From NCBI RefSeq assembly GCF_051650185.1, contig NZ_JBOFIN010000108.1, positions 40,394 through 104,393 on the forward strand: a stretch of 64,000 nucleotides of DNA, given 5' to 3'. The notes beneath the pieces are model-generated. The model had not been told where the DNA came from. It searched no databases and saw only the letters and a list, made by a program, of their open reading frames with translations. Position numbers and translations under genes: made by a program. The number at the start of each line of letters is the position of its first letter. Within the stretch, counting starts at the first letter, position 1. Below are positions 6,576-15,480 of this stretch, piece after piece. The DNA comes from Scandinavium sp051650185 (GTDB lineage: Bacteria; Pseudomonadota; Gammaproteobacteria; Enterobacterales; Enterobacteriaceae).

Positions 6576-7036
6576 GACGTGAATCGTGGGAGTCATGGGA
6601 GGAAGCATTCGTGCGTGAAGTCGGCACAACAATGCCGATCCCCATGATTGCCGAGAAACTGGAACGTTCGCCGCGCGCCATCCAGTGCAAGGCTGGCCGG
6701 CTGAATGTGAAGCTTGATGTCGGCTCGCCTGGTCGCCCATGGACAGAAGCAGAAGTTTTCCTCTTTGGACGCTTTACACCGGAGGAAATCGCTACCGCTA
6801 CCGGCAGAAGCATTTACTCCGTCAGAAGCAAACGCAACTTACTGGCCCGAGCGTCAGGAGGAAAGATTATGTCTGAATGGACAGCAGAAGAGTTAGCCCT
6901 GCTCTGGCGCCACAACAACGCCACGGTAGCCGAAATGACCGGGCGCAGCATTGAGGAAATCGCTGAGCGGCGGTTGCAGGCGAATTCAGACCGCAACAAC
7001 TGGCCTGAGTTTGACCCTGAGCGGGAGGATTCATGA
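6572..7036 (+). CDS. Phage protein with repeated SANT/Myb-like segments
   Basis: A 154-residue protein with three similar tryptophan-containing helical segments: ESWEEAFVREVGTTM..IAEKLERSPRAIQCKAGRL, PWTEAEVFLFGRFTPEEIATATGRSIYSVRSK and EWTAEELALLWRHNNATVAEMTGRSIEEIAERRL. Each resembles a SANT/Myb or homeodomain-like DNA-binding unit with a T-x-R-S-I turn. It is therefore probably a DNA-binding regulator, but the target is unknown. It overlaps the following methylase gene by four bases. Confidence 0.7.
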   Translation: MRRESWESWEEAFVREVGTTMPIPMIAEKLERSPRAIQCKAGRLNVKLDVGSPGRPWTEAEVFLFGRFTPEEIATATGRSIYSVRSKRNLLARASGGKIMSEWTAEELALLWRHNNATVAEMTGRSIEEIAERRLQANSDRNNWPEFDPEREDS

Positions 7037-7584
7037 CCGATTACACCGGAAGCAAAACTCCAGCCGATCAGCGTGACCTGTGGCGAACGCCGCCAGCCCT
7101 CTTCGCAGCATTGAATGCGGAGTTCTGTTTTCAACTGGATGCCGCAGCAGCCGAGCAAAACACGCTGTGCCGCCGGTTCATCACCGAAGAGCAAGACACG
7201 CTGAGCACTCCCTGGGTTGGTTATTTGACCTCTCCTGGTTATGCCTGGCTAAACCCGCCTTACAGCGATATCACTCCGTTTGTTAAGAAGGCCGCCGCCG
7301 AGAGCGACAATCAGATCGGCACGGTCATGCTGGTACCGGCAGACACTTCGGTTGGCTGGTTCCGTGAGGCTATCGAAACGGCCAGCGAGGTGCGCTTCAT
7401 TACTGCTGGGCGACTGGCGTTTATCAACCCGGTCACCGGTAAGCCCGTCAGTGGTAACAGCAAAGGTTCCATCCTGATTATTTGGCGTCCCTATCCCAGA
7501 ACGCACTGCGAATTCACTACGGTTGAGCGCGATGTGCTGATGGAGTTTGGCGCGAAATTATTGGCAAGACGGGAGGCCGCATGA
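7033..7584 (+). CDS. Phage DNA N-6-adenine methyltransferase
   Basis: A 183-residue member of the short phage adenine methylase family. The start DLWRTPPALFAALNAEF.FQLDAAA is characteristic, and the catalytic motif is WLNPPYSDITPFV (an NPPY form of DPPY). Such enzymes transfer a methyl group from S-adenosylmethionine to adenine, probably protecting phage DNA or altering recognition by host systems. Target sequence is not predictable here. No partner endonuclease gene is adjacent. The start follows a GGGAGG ribosome site. Confidence 0.85.
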   Translation: MTDYTGSKTPADQRDLWRTPPALFAALNAEFCFQLDAAAAEQNTLCRRFITEEQDTLSTPWVGYLTSPGYAWLNPPYSDITPFVKKAAAESDNQIGTVMLVPADTSVGWFREAIETASEVRFITAGRLAFINPVTGKPVSGNSKGSILIIWRPYPRTHCEFTTVERDVLMEFGAKLLARREAA

Positions 7585-8039
7585 GCGAAGGAATTGATCT
7601 GCTTATTTATAACGATGAGTTCCCCGGATTTGCGTACAACAAAGTGACCGGTCAGTTCTTTGGAAGGAAGAGTGGAAAACCGATGCCGGAGAACAACGAC
7701 ATCCTTCACAGTCTCAATCTCCGGCTTTCAGGTATCGGTAAGCCGACTGACTTCCTCACTGTCGAGCCTGATCCGGTTTATGACCGCGTGGTCATGAATC
7801 CTCCTTTCGGCCGTCAGGCAGACATCAAGCACGTTTCTCACGCACTCAAATTCCTTAAACCGGACGGTCTGCTGGTATCGGTTATGGCTTCATCTGTGAC
7901 GTTTCGCAGCAACAAGCTGACAACTGATTTCCGCCAACTCATCGAGGAGCGTGGCGGTCACATAGAAGAACTACCTGAAGGTGCATTCAAATCATCAGGA
8001 ACGATGGTGAATACCGTCATCGTGGTTATTCCTGGGTGA
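7581..8039 (+). CDS. Truncated methyltransferase-like protein
   Basis: A 152-residue protein. The C-terminal two thirds (from about residue 55) resemble a class I DNA methyltransferase: FLTVEPDPVYDRVVMNPPFGRQ carries the NPPF catalytic motif, followed by ALKFLKPDGLLVSVMA. The first 54 residues do not contain the glycine-rich S-adenosylmethionine-binding motif I that should precede it and look unrelated. It therefore looks like a fusion or internal deletion that kept the catalytic half. Activity is doubtful unless it works with another protein. It overlaps the preceding methylase by four bases. Confidence 0.65.
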   Translation: MSEGIDLLIYNDEFPGFAYNKVTGQFFGRKSGKPMPENNDILHSLNLRLSGIGKPTDFLTVEPDPVYDRVVMNPPFGRQADIKHVSHALKFLKPDGLLVSVMASSVTFRSNKLTTDFRQLIEERGGHIEELPEGAFKSSGTMVNTVIVVIPG

Positions 8040-8103
8040 CGTAACTGATAGCCAGTTATGAGCTGGCTATTGGGTGCGAAAGCATCACCTCGTGATCCCT
8101 TTT

Positions 8104-8130
8104 GCCCGGCCCCATGCCGGGCTTCTTTTT
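8104..8130 (+). terminator. Terminator before xis
   Basis: GCCCGGC, loop CCCAT, GCCGGGC and a T-rich tail, just upstream of the xis ribosome site. It probably separates early-operon transcription from xis-int. Confidence 0.7.
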
Positions 8131-8144
8131 GCCTGGAGAAAACT

Positions 8145-8390
8145 ATGAGCGAAATGACCTTAATCGTTCCCAACGACTGGGTGACGGAGAAAAAATTAAT
8201 TGAGATAACCGGCCTTCGTAAAGGAACCATTGAAGCTGCCCGCAGAAATTCGTGGATGGTAGGCCGGGAATATTTACATGTTGCACCAGATGGAAATCCA
8301 AAAGAAAACAGCGAATGCATGTACAACCGCAAGGCCGTCGATCAGTGGGTTGAGAGCCTCAAGAAAAATCAACCGGGTGCGCGCCAATGA
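8145..8390 (+). CDS. xis: Excisionase
   Basis: An 81-residue winged-helix excisionase-type protein. Its pattern WVTEKKLIEITGLRKGTIEAARRNSWMVGREYLHV...CMYNRKAVDQWV is typical of phage Xis proteins (MerR-like fold). It is expected to bind the attachment region and steer integrase towards excision. The ATG at 8145 has a GGAGAAAA ribosome site; a longer upstream frame overlaps the terminator. It lies 45 bases before int, the usual order. Confidence 0.85.
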   Translation: MSEMTLIVPNDWVTEKKLIEITGLRKGTIEAARRNSWMVGREYLHVAPDGNPKENSECMYNRKAVDQWVESLKKNQPGARQ

Positions 8391-8435
8391 AGATCCGTTT
8401 ATGCTTGACGGGCTCTTGGACGTCAGGAGGGAACA

Positions 8436-9734
8436 ATGGCTAAGTCAGCATACCCAACAGGCGTTGAGAATCATGGCGGATCGTTACGCATATGGTTCAT
8501 CTATAAAGGCAGCCGGGTACGTGAAAGTCTCGGTGTGCCTGATACACCAAAGAACAGAAAGGTTGCTGGCGAGTTGCGCGCGTCGGTGTGCTTTTCGATA
8601 AAGACCGGAAGCTTTAATTATTCAGCTCAGTTTCCCGATTCGCCCAACCTGAAGAAATTCGGCGTTGAACGTCGGGAAATCACAGTCATTGAACTGGCCA
8701 GGAAATGGCTTGAGTTGAAGAAGATGGAAATAAGTACCAATGCCCTGGGCAGGTATCAGTCTATCGTCAGAAATATGGTGCCAAGAATTGGAGACAGCAG
8801 GCTTGCATCCTCGGTTACACCTGAAGATCTGCTGTTCATAAGGAAAGACCTGTTAACCGGCTACCAAGTCATGAAGAAGGGACACCGCACCCCGGTAAAA
8901 GGCAGGACTGTGCCAACAGTGAACAACTACATGGGCATTATGGCCGGTATGTTTCAGTTTGGTGCCGATAGCGGTTATATCAGGACCAACCCTTTCTCAG
9001 GCATAACACCTCTGAAGAAAGCGCGTGCGGAACCGGACCCACTCACCCGAGATGAGTTCGTTCGACTGATTGAGGCATGTCGTCATCAGCAACTGAAGAA
9101 CATGTGGTCGCTGGCAGTCTATACCGGTGTTCGCCACGGTGAACTTGTATCACTGGCATGGGAGGATATCGATCTCAAAGCTGGAACGATGACGATCCGA
9201 CGTAACCATACTCTGACGAAGGAGTTTACTCTCCCAAAAACAGATGCAGGAACGGACAGGGTTGTTCACCTGATCCAGCCAGCGCTTGACGTACTCAGAA
9301 ATCAGGCCGAACTGACGAGGCTTGGGAAGCAGTATCAAATTGAAGTAAAGCTCAGGGAGTATGGCAGGACAGAAATTCATCCGTGCACTTTCGTGTTCAA
9401 CCCACAGATCGGAACGCATAACAGCCTGGCAGGGCATCATTACGCGGTTGGATCTATTAACCAGAGTTGGGAGGCAGCAATGCGGCGCGCCGGGATTCGC
9501 TACCGCAAAGCATATCAGTCCAGGCATACATACGCATGCTGGTCTTTAACTGCCGGAGCTAACCCAAACTTCATAGCCAAGCAAATGGGCCACTCTGATG
9601 CTCAGATGGTTTATCGGGTCTACGGATCGTGGATGGCTGAAAACAATCAGGACCAGATACTCATTCTGAACCAAAAATTAAGTGAGTTTGCCCCATCCAT
9701 GCCCCACGCAATGGGATCGGATGTTAATAAATAA
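8436..9734 (+). CDS. int: Tyrosine recombinase, phage integrase
   Basis: A 432-residue integrase with an N-terminal arm-binding domain (residues 1-75), a core-binding SAM-like domain (about 80-190) and a catalytic domain (200-410). Visible catalytic residues are Arg233 in TGVRHGELVSL, Arg363-His364 in YQSRHTYACW, His386 in QMGHSD and the nucleophile, probably Tyr396 in YRVYGSWM. The usual first histidine of the HxxR box is Tyr360. It sits at the very end of the prophage next to fliE, so it likely acts on an attachment site there. Confidence 0.93.
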   Translation: MAKSAYPTGVENHGGSLRIWFIYKGSRVRESLGVPDTPKNRKVAGELRASVCFSIKTGSFNYSAQFPDSPNLKKFGVERREITVIELARKWLELKKMEISTNALGRYQSIVRNMVPRIGDSRLASSVTPEDLLFIRKDLLTGYQVMKKGHRTPVKGRTVPTVNNYMGIMAGMFQFGADSGYIRTNPFSGITPLKKARAEPDPLTRDEFVRLIEACRHQQLKNMWSLAVYTGVRHGELVSLAWEDIDLKAGTMTIRRNHTLTKEFTLPKTDAGTDRVVHLIQPALDVLRNQAELTRLGKQYQIEVKLREYGRTEIHPCTFVFNPQIGTHNSLAGHHYAVGSINQSWEAAMRRAGIRYRKAYQSRHTYACWSLTAGANPNFIAKQMGHSDAQMVYRVYGSWMAENNQDQILILNQKLSEFAPSMPHAMGSDVNK

Positions 9735-9743
9735 TAATATTCA

Positions 9744-9761
9744 GTAGGTTATGTAACCTAC
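9744..9761. repeat. Palindrome at the prophage-fliE junction
   Basis: GTAGGTTATGTAACCTAC is a perfect inverted repeat with a two-base centre, overlapping the fliE stop codon. It may be part of the attachment site, the fliE transcript end, or both. The second junction lies outside the window, so the core sequence cannot be determined here. Confidence 0.4.
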
Positions 9762-10069
9762 ACCTGCATGCTCATCATTTCCTGATAAGCCGCTACCAGC
9801 TTATTGCGCACCTGAATGCCCATCTGCAACGAGACGGACGATTTTTGCAGGTCGGTCATCACATCGTTTAATGCCACGCCCGGTTCCCCTATCGCAAACT
9901 TCTCGGCCTGGGCTTTGGCGCTGTTTTGCGTTTCGCTGATGCGGTCGAGCGCAGAGCTTAACTGCCCGGCAAAGCTGATGGACGGCTGTTCTTCAACTGC
10001 CTGATTGCGGGCGACGCTGGCGGCTGCCTGCATCTGCGTCAGTACCCCTTCGATACCTGTGATGGCCAT
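9758..10069 (-). CDS. fliE: Flagellar hook-basal body protein FliE
   Basis: A 103-residue adaptor that joins the MS ring to the proximal rod and is the first substrate needed for rod assembly. The sequence starts MAITGIEGVLTQMQAAASVARNQ and ends in the conserved VAAYQEMMSMQV, so the C-terminus is intact despite the adjacent prophage. The gene diverges from fliF across 214 bases. That gap contains a CGCTAATTAGCG palindrome (10130-10141) and presumably the class 2 FlhDC-dependent promoters, which I could not place. In E. coli fliE is likewise a single divergent gene. Confidence 0.96.
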   Translation of the reverse strand: MAITGIEGVLTQMQAAASVARNQAVEEQPSISFAGQLSSALDRISETQNSAKAQAEKFAIGEPGVALNDVMTDLQKSSVSLQMGIQVRNKLVAAYQEMMSMQV

Positions 10070-10283
10070 GTTTATCCCCTGGTCGATGTCATGGAGGATG
10101 AGATTAGCAGCTTGTCAATAAGATAAAGGCGCTAATTAGCGTGAAAAAACCCGACTATTTGACCCATAGAAAATCGCGGAACGTCAAATAATGGCATGGC
10201 TATCACTTTGCCTTTGCCGACCGGGAGTCAGCCTTGTTTTTGTCCACGTTTAACACCAGCGATCCGTATTTGCGAGGTGCGCA

Positions 10284-11960
10284 ATGAGCGCGACAGCCAC
10301 GACCACAGCCCAAACAAAGATGCCTGAGTGGGTCGCTCGCCTGCGCGCTAACCCGAAAATCCCCCTTATGGTGGCAAGTGCCGCGGCGGTGGCTATCATC
10401 GTCGCCCTGGTGCTGTGGGCAAAGCAGCCGGACTACCGCACGCTGTTCAGTAATCTGACCGATCAGGACGGCGGCGCCATCGTCACCCAACTTCAGCAGA
10501 TGAATGTGCCTTATCGCTTTGCCGATAGCGGCGGCGCGATTGAAGTGCCTGCCGATAAAGTGCATGAGCTGCGTCTGCGTCTGGCTCAGGCCGGGTTGCC
10601 AAAAGGCGGTGCGGTTGGGTTTGAGCTGCTGGATCAGGAAAAATTTGGTATCAGCCAGTTCAGCGAGCAGGTGAACTATCAGCGCGCGCTGGAAGGTGAA
10701 CTCGCCCGAACCATCGAAACGCTCGGCCCGGTAAAAAGTGCACGTGTTCACCTTGCGATGCCGAAACCGTCGCTGTTCGTGCGTGAACAGAAACAGCCTT
10801 CTGCCTCCGTGACCCTGAACCTTGAGCCCGGTCGTGCGCTGGATGAAGGCCAGATCGCGGCAGTGGTGCATTTAGTGTCGAGTGCCGTCGCGGGGCTTCC
10901 GCCGGGCAACGTGACGCTGGTCGATCAGGGCGGCCATCTGCTGACCCAGTCGAATACCGGCGATCGCGACCTGAACGACACCCAGCTCAAATACTCTGCC
11001 GATGTGGAAAGCCGCATCCAGCGTCGTATTGAATCCATCCTGTCGCCGATTGTCGGCAACGGCAACGTTCACGCGCAGGTCACCGCGCAGATCAACTTCG
11101 ACAATAAAGAACAAACTCAGGAGCAGTACAGCCCGAATGGCGATGCCAGCCAGGCCGTGATGCGCTCCCGTCAGGTGAATGAGAGCGAACAGGTTGGCAG
11201 CCCTTATCCGGGCGGCGTACCAGGCGCGTTGTCCAACTCCCCTGCCCCTGCGCCAAATGCGCCAATCTCGACGCCGCCTGCAAACCAGAATGCGGCCCAG
11301 GGCCAGCAGCGGACCACCAGCAGCAACAACCAGAGTGGCCCGCGCAACTCCTCGCGTAACGAAACCACCAACTACGAAGTCGACCGCACCATCCTGCACA
11401 CCAAAATGAACGTCGGTGACGTGCAGCGCCTGTCCGTTGCGGTGGTGGTGAATTACAAAAATCTGCCGGACGGCAAGCCGCTGCCGCTGACCACCGATCA
11501 GATGAAACAGATTGAAGACCTGACTCGCGAAGCGATGGGCTACTCCACCACCCGTGGCGACACCCTCAACGTGGTCAACTCGCCGTTTACCGCCGGGGAT
11601 GAAACCGGAGGCGAACTGCCGTTCTGGCAACAGCAGTCGTTTATCGATCAGCTGATGTCTGCCGGTCGCTGGCTGCTGATTGCGCTCGTGGCCTGGATCC
11701 TGTGGCGTAAAGCCGTTCGTCCGCAGTTCACCCGCCGTCAGGAAGTGCTGAAGGCCGCGCAGGAAGAAGCGCGCATTGAACGTGAAATGGCGCAGGCGGT
11801 GGAAGTTCACCTCAGCAAAGATGAGCAACAGCAGAGTCGCCGTGCCAACCAGCGCCTGAGCGCCGAGGTGATGAGCCAGCGTATTCGTGAAATGTCAGAC
11901 AACGATCCGCGCGTCGTCGCGCTGGTCATTCGCCAGTGGATGAGCAACGACCATGAGTAA
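10284..11960 (+). CDS. fliF: Flagellar MS-ring protein FliF
   Basis: A 558-residue inner-membrane protein that forms the MS ring, the base of the flagellar motor. Transmembrane segments lie near residues 27-48 (VASAAAVAIIVALVLW) and 450-470. Between them is the large periplasmic region with ring-building motifs and a low-complexity Pro/Asn/Gln linker at about 305-360. The cytoplasmic C-terminus that binds FliG is complete. It is the first gene of fliFGHIJK and overlaps fliG by eight bases. Confidence 0.98.
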   Translation: MSATATTTAQTKMPEWVARLRANPKIPLMVASAAAVAIIVALVLWAKQPDYRTLFSNLTDQDGGAIVTQLQQMNVPYRFADSGGAIEVPADKVHELRLRLAQAGLPKGGAVGFELLDQEKFGISQFSEQVNYQRALEGELARTIETLGPVKSARVHLAMPKPSLFVREQKQPSASVTLNLEPGRALDEGQIAAVVHLVSSAVAGLPPGNVTLVDQGGHLLTQSNTGDRDLNDTQLKYSADVESRIQRRIESILSPIVGNGNVHAQVTAQINFDNKEQTQEQYSPNGDASQAVMRSRQVNESEQVGSPYPGGVPGALSNSPAPAPNAPISTPPANQNAAQGQQRTTSSNNQSGPRNSSRNETTNYEVDRTILHTKMNVGDVQRLSVAVVVNYKNLPDGKPLPLTTDQMKQIEDLTREAMGYSTTRGDTLNVVNSPFTAGDETGGELPFWQQQSFIDQLMSAGRWLLIALVAWILWRKAVRPQFTRRQEVLKAAQEEARIEREMAQAVEVHLSKDEQQQSRRANQRLSAEVMSQRIREMSDNDPRVVALVIRQWMSNDHE

Positions 11961-12954
11961 TACAGCCCTTTCCGGTACCGATAAAAGCGTCATCCTGCTG
12001 ATGACCATTGGCGAAGATCGCGCGGCGGAGGTGTTCAAACACCTCAACACCCGCGAAGTGCAAACCCTGAGTGCGGCGATGGCGAGCGTGCGTCAGATTT
12101 CGAACAAACAGCTGACGGAAGTGCTGGCGGAGTTTGAGCATGAGGCTGAGCAGTACGCGGCGCTGAACGTCAACGCCAACGAATATCTGCGTTCCGTGCT
12201 GGTGAAAGCGCTGGGCGAAGAACGCGCCGCCAGCCTGCTGGAAGACATTCTCGAAACCCGCGAAACCACCAGCGGCATCGAAACGCTCAACTTTATGGAG
12301 CCGCAGAGCGCCGCCGACCTTATTCGCGACGAACACCCGCAGATCATCGCGACCATTTTGGTTCACCTCAAACGCGGTCAGGCGGCGGACATTCTGGCGC
12401 TGTTCGACGAACGTCTGCGTCACGACGTAATGCTGCGTATCGCCACCTTCGGCGGTGTTCAGCCTGCGGCGCTGGCCGAGCTGACCGAAGTGCTCAACAA
12501 CCTGCTCGACGGCCAGAACCTCAAGCGCAGCAAAATGGGCGGCGTGAGAACCGCAGCCGAAATTATCAACCTGATGAAAACGCAGCAGGAAGAAGCGGTT
12601 ATTACTGCGGTGCGCGAATTCGACGGCGAGCTGGCGCAGAAAATCATCGACGAGATGTTCCTGTTCGAAAACCTCGTCGAAGTGGACGACCGCAGCATCC
12701 AGCGCCTGTTGCAGGAAGTGGATTCCGAATCGCTGCTTATCGCCCTCAAAGGGGCCGAACAGCCGCTGCGCGAGAAGTTCCTGCGCAACATGTCGCAGCG
12801 TGCGGCGGATATCCTGCGCGACGACCTCGCCAACCGTGGTCCGGTTCGCCTGTCGCAGGTGGAGAACGAACAGAAAGCCATTCTGCTTATTGTGCGTCGT
12901 CTGGCCGAAACCGGCGAGATGGTGATTGGCAGCGGAGACGACACCTATGTCTGA
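11953..12954 (+). CDS. fliG: Flagellar motor switch protein FliG
   Basis: A 333-residue rotor component that links the MS ring to the C ring and contacts the stator MotA to generate torque. Helical armadillo-type domains run the whole length. The central EHPQIIATILVHLKR segment and the charged C-terminal torque helix region (DDRSIQRLLQEVDSE) are intact. Overlaps with both fliF and fliH point to tight translational coupling. Confidence 0.98.
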   Translation: MSNTALSGTDKSVILLMTIGEDRAAEVFKHLNTREVQTLSAAMASVRQISNKQLTEVLAEFEHEAEQYAALNVNANEYLRSVLVKALGEERAASLLEDILETRETTSGIETLNFMEPQSAADLIRDEHPQIIATILVHLKRGQAADILALFDERLRHDVMLRIATFGGVQPAALAELTEVLNNLLDGQNLKRSKMGGVRTAAEIINLMKTQQEEAVITAVREFDGELAQKIIDEMFLFENLVEVDDRSIQRLLQEVDSESLLIALKGAEQPLREKFLRNMSQRAADILRDDLANRGPVRLSQVENEQKAILLIVRRLAETGEMVIGSGDDTYV

Positions 12955-13648
12955 TTCCACGCCATGGAAAGTCTGGCAGCCTGACGATCTGGCCCCCCCC
13001 ATGCCCGAATTCGTGGCCGAGTTCAGCGCAGCAGGCGAACAAGCCGAAGCGGAGCCGGAGATCTCTGAAGAGCAGAAGCTGCAACAGCAGCTGGCGCACA
13101 TTCAGATGCAGGCCCACGAACAGGGCTATAACGCAGGTCTGAATGAAGGCCGCACCGCCGGGCATGCGCAGGGTTATCAGGAAGGATTAGCGCAGGGTCA
13201 GGAACAAGGCCTGACTCAGGCGCAACAGCAGCAAGCGCCGCTACATGCGCGGATGCAGCAGCTGGTGAGCGAGTTTCAGCACACGCTGGATGCGCTCGAC
13301 AGCGTGATTGCCTCGCGCCTGATGCAGATGGCGCTGGAAGCGGCACGCCAGGTGATTGGTCAGGCACCGATTGTTGATAACTCCGCGCTGATCAAACAGA
13401 TTCAGGCGTTGCTGCAACAGGAGCCGCTGTTCAGCGGCAAACCACAGCTACGTGTGCATCCGGATGATTTGCAACGTGTGGAAGAGATGGTCGGCGCGAC
13501 CTTAAGCCTCCACGGCTGGCGGCTGCGCGGTGACCCGACGCTGCATCACGGCGGCTGTAAAATCTCCGCTGAGGAAGGCGATCTCGACGCCAGCGTCGCC
13601 ACACGCTGGCAGGAGCTGTGCCGTCTGGCCGCTCCGGGAGTCATCTGA
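12947..13648 (+). CDS. fliH: Flagellar export ATPase regulator FliH
   Basis: A 233-residue cytoplasmic protein that dimerises, binds FliI and holds the export ATPase at the flagellar base. The start MSDSTPWKVWQPDDLAPPMP at 12947 matches FliH proteins; the frame open upstream lies inside fliG. The glycine-repeat helix (QEGLAQGQEQGLTQAQ) and the C-terminal FliI-binding block ending RWQELCRLAAPGVI are present. The stop overlaps the fliI start as TGATG. Confidence 0.96.
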   Translation: MSDSTPWKVWQPDDLAPPMPEFVAEFSAAGEQAEAEPEISEEQKLQQQLAHIQMQAHEQGYNAGLNEGRTAGHAQGYQEGLAQGQEQGLTQAQQQQAPLHARMQQLVSEFQHTLDALDSVIASRLMQMALEAARQVIGQAPIVDNSALIKQIQALLQQEPLFSGKPQLRVHPDDLQRVEEMVGATLSLHGWRLRGDPTLHHGGCKISAEEGDLDASVATRWQELCRLAAPGVI

Positions 13649-15018
13649 TGACCGCCCGTCTGACTCGCTGGCTGACCACGCTCGATAATTTCGAAGCCAA
13701 AATGACGCAGCTTCAGTCCGTGCGTCGCTATGGTCGTTTAACTCGCGCCACGGGCCTGGTGCTGGAAGCCACCGGGCTGCAATTGCCGCTCGGCGCAACC
13801 TGCGTGATTGAACGTCAGGAAAATGGTGAAGTACGTGAAGTCGAAAGTGAAGTCGTCGGCTTTAACGGCCAACGCCTGTTCCTGATGCCGCTGGAAGAAG
13901 TTGAAGGCATTTTGCCGGGCGCTCGCGTGTATGCGCGTAATGCTTCCGGCGACGGTCTGCAAAGCGGGAAACAGTTGCCGTTGGGCCCTGCCCTGCTTGG
14001 GCGCGTGCTCGATGGTGCTGGAAAGCCGCTGGACGGCCTGCCCGCCCCGGACACCACCGAAACCGGCGCGCTGATCACTCAGCCGTTTAACCCGTTGCAG
14101 CGAACGCCAATTGAACACGTGCTCGACACCGGCGTTCGCCCGATTAACGCCCTGCTCACCGTCGGACGCGGCCAGCGTATGGGCCTGTTCGCGGGCTCCG
14201 GCGTTGGCAAAAGCGTGCTGCTCGGCATGATGGCGCGTTACACCCAGGCCGATGTGATTGTGGTCGGGCTGATTGGCGAGCGTGGCCGTGAAGTAAAAGA
14301 CTTTATCGAAAACATTCTGGGTGCTGAAGGCCGTGCGCGTTCCGTCGTGATCGCCGCTCCGGCTGACGTTTCACCTCTGCTGCGTATGCAGGGTGCCGCG
14401 TATGCCACGCGCATCGCCGAAGATTTTCGTGACCGTGGTCAGCACGTGCTGCTAATCATGGATTCCCTGACCCGTTATGCCATGGCCCAGCGTGAGATTG
14501 CGCTCGCCATCGGCGAACCGCCAGCGACCAAAGGCTATCCGCCTTCGGTGTTCGCTAAGCTTCCTGCCCTGGTGGAACGCGCCGGGAACGGCATTACCGG
14601 CGGCGGATCGGTCACGGCGTTTTATACCGTGCTGACCGAAGGCGACGATCAACAGGATCCCATCGCCGACTCAGCACGAGCCATTCTTGACGGCCACATT
14701 GTGCTGTCCCGCCGTCTGGCGGAAGCGGGCCACTATCCGGCCATCGACATCGAAGCCTCCATCAGCCGCGCCATGACTGCTCTCATCACGGAGAAGCACT
14801 ACGCGCGGGTGAGGAACTTCAAACAGCTGCTTTCCAGTTTTCAGCGTAACCGTGACCTGGTCAGCGTCGGCGCGTATGCCAAAGGCAGCGATCCGATGCT
14901 CGACAAGGCCATTACGTTATGGCCGCAGCTGGAGGGCTTTCTGCAACAGGGCATTTTTGAAAAAGCGGGCTGGGAAGACTCTCTTCAGGCACTTGAGATC
15001 ATCTTCCCCGCCGCCTGA
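13648..15018 (+). CDS. fliI: Flagellum-specific export ATPase FliI
   Basis: A 456-residue hexameric ATPase related to the F1 beta subunit, which energises unfolding and release of export substrates. Walker A is at residues 182-189 (AGSGVGKS). Walker B lies around HVLLIMDSLTRYAMAQREI. The ATG at 13648 is chosen by alignment with FliI (MTARLTRWLTTLDNFEAKM) and by overlap with the fliH stop. An upstream in-frame start lies inside fliH. Confidence 0.98.
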   Translation: MTARLTRWLTTLDNFEAKMTQLQSVRRYGRLTRATGLVLEATGLQLPLGATCVIERQENGEVREVESEVVGFNGQRLFLMPLEEVEGILPGARVYARNASGDGLQSGKQLPLGPALLGRVLDGAGKPLDGLPAPDTTETGALITQPFNPLQRTPIEHVLDTGVRPINALLTVGRGQRMGLFAGSGVGKSVLLGMMARYTQADVIVVGLIGERGREVKDFIENILGAEGRARSVVIAAPADVSPLLRMQGAAYATRIAEDFRDRGQHVLLIMDSLTRYAMAQREIALAIGEPPATKGYPPSVFAKLPALVERAGNGITGGGSVTAFYTVLTEGDDQQDPIADSARAILDGHIVLSRRLAEAGHYPAIDIEASISRAMTALITEKHYARVRNFKQLLSSFQRNRDLVSVGAYAKGSDPMLDKAITLWPQLEGFLQQGIFEKAGWEDSLQALEIIFPAA

Positions 15019-15036
15019 TAGCAGGAGAACACCATC

Positions 15037-15480
15037 ATGGCGCAACACGGTGCATTAGCCACGCTCAAAGAGCTGGCTGAAAAAGAAGTCGATAACGCCG
15101 CCCTGCAGTTAGGGGAAATGCGGCGCGGCTGTCAGCAGGCCGAAGAGCAGTTGAAGATGCTGATGGATTACCAGCTGGAATACCAGAATAACCTGAACAG
15201 CAACATGTCGCAGGGCATGGCCAGCCTGCGCTGGCAGAACTATCAGCAGTTTATTCAGACGCTGGAAAAAGCCATCGATCAGCACCGCCAGCAGCTGTTG
15301 CAGTGGAACCGAAAAGTCGAACAGGCGCTCACCGCCTGGCGCGAGAAAAAACAACGTTTGCAGGCATGGCAGACGCTCCAGGACAGACAAGCCGCCGCCA
15401 CGCTGCTGGCGGAAAACCGTCTCGATCAGAAGAAAATGGATGAGTTTGCCCAGCGCGCTACCTTAAGGAAACCCGAATGA
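15037..15480 (+). CDS. fliJ: Flagellar export chaperone FliJ
   Basis: A 147-residue coiled-coil protein that sits in the FliI hexamer and couples ATP hydrolysis and proton flow to export through FlhA. It is almost entirely helical, with heptad-like Gln/Glu/Lys/Leu composition and no globular domain. AGGAG precedes the ATG. It overlaps fliK by four bases. Confidence 0.95.
   Translation: MAQHGALATLKELAEKEVDNAALQLGEMRRGCQQAEEQLKMLMDYQLEYQNNLNSNMSQGMASLRWQNYQQFIQTLEKAIDQHRQQLLQWNRKVEQALTAWREKKQRLQAWQTLQDRQAAATLLAENRLDQKKMDEFAQRATLRKPE

Larger units (their letters stand above)
1..9757. mobile_element. Lambdoid prophage, integrase-side portion
   Basis: Contiguous phage genes run from the window start to the fliE 3' end. 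The rightward-type genes cro and cII are on the minus strand. cI and the leftward-type operon (N, recombination, methylases, xis, int) are on the plus strand. Replication, lysis and structural genes would lie beyond the window's left edge. The integrase end abuts fliE, so one attachment junction should be near 9735-9770. The other junction is not visible. The early genes have intact reading frames and regulatory sites, which suggests a recent or still competent element, but completeness cannot be judged from this part. Confidence 0.95.

Noticed and set aside
10203..13101. Long minus-strand ORFs of 222, 318 and 391 codons across fliF, fliG and fliH
   Set aside because: They lie wholly opposite well-conserved fli genes, have low-complexity His/Arg/Gln-rich translations and lack ribosome sites; they are codon-bias shadows.
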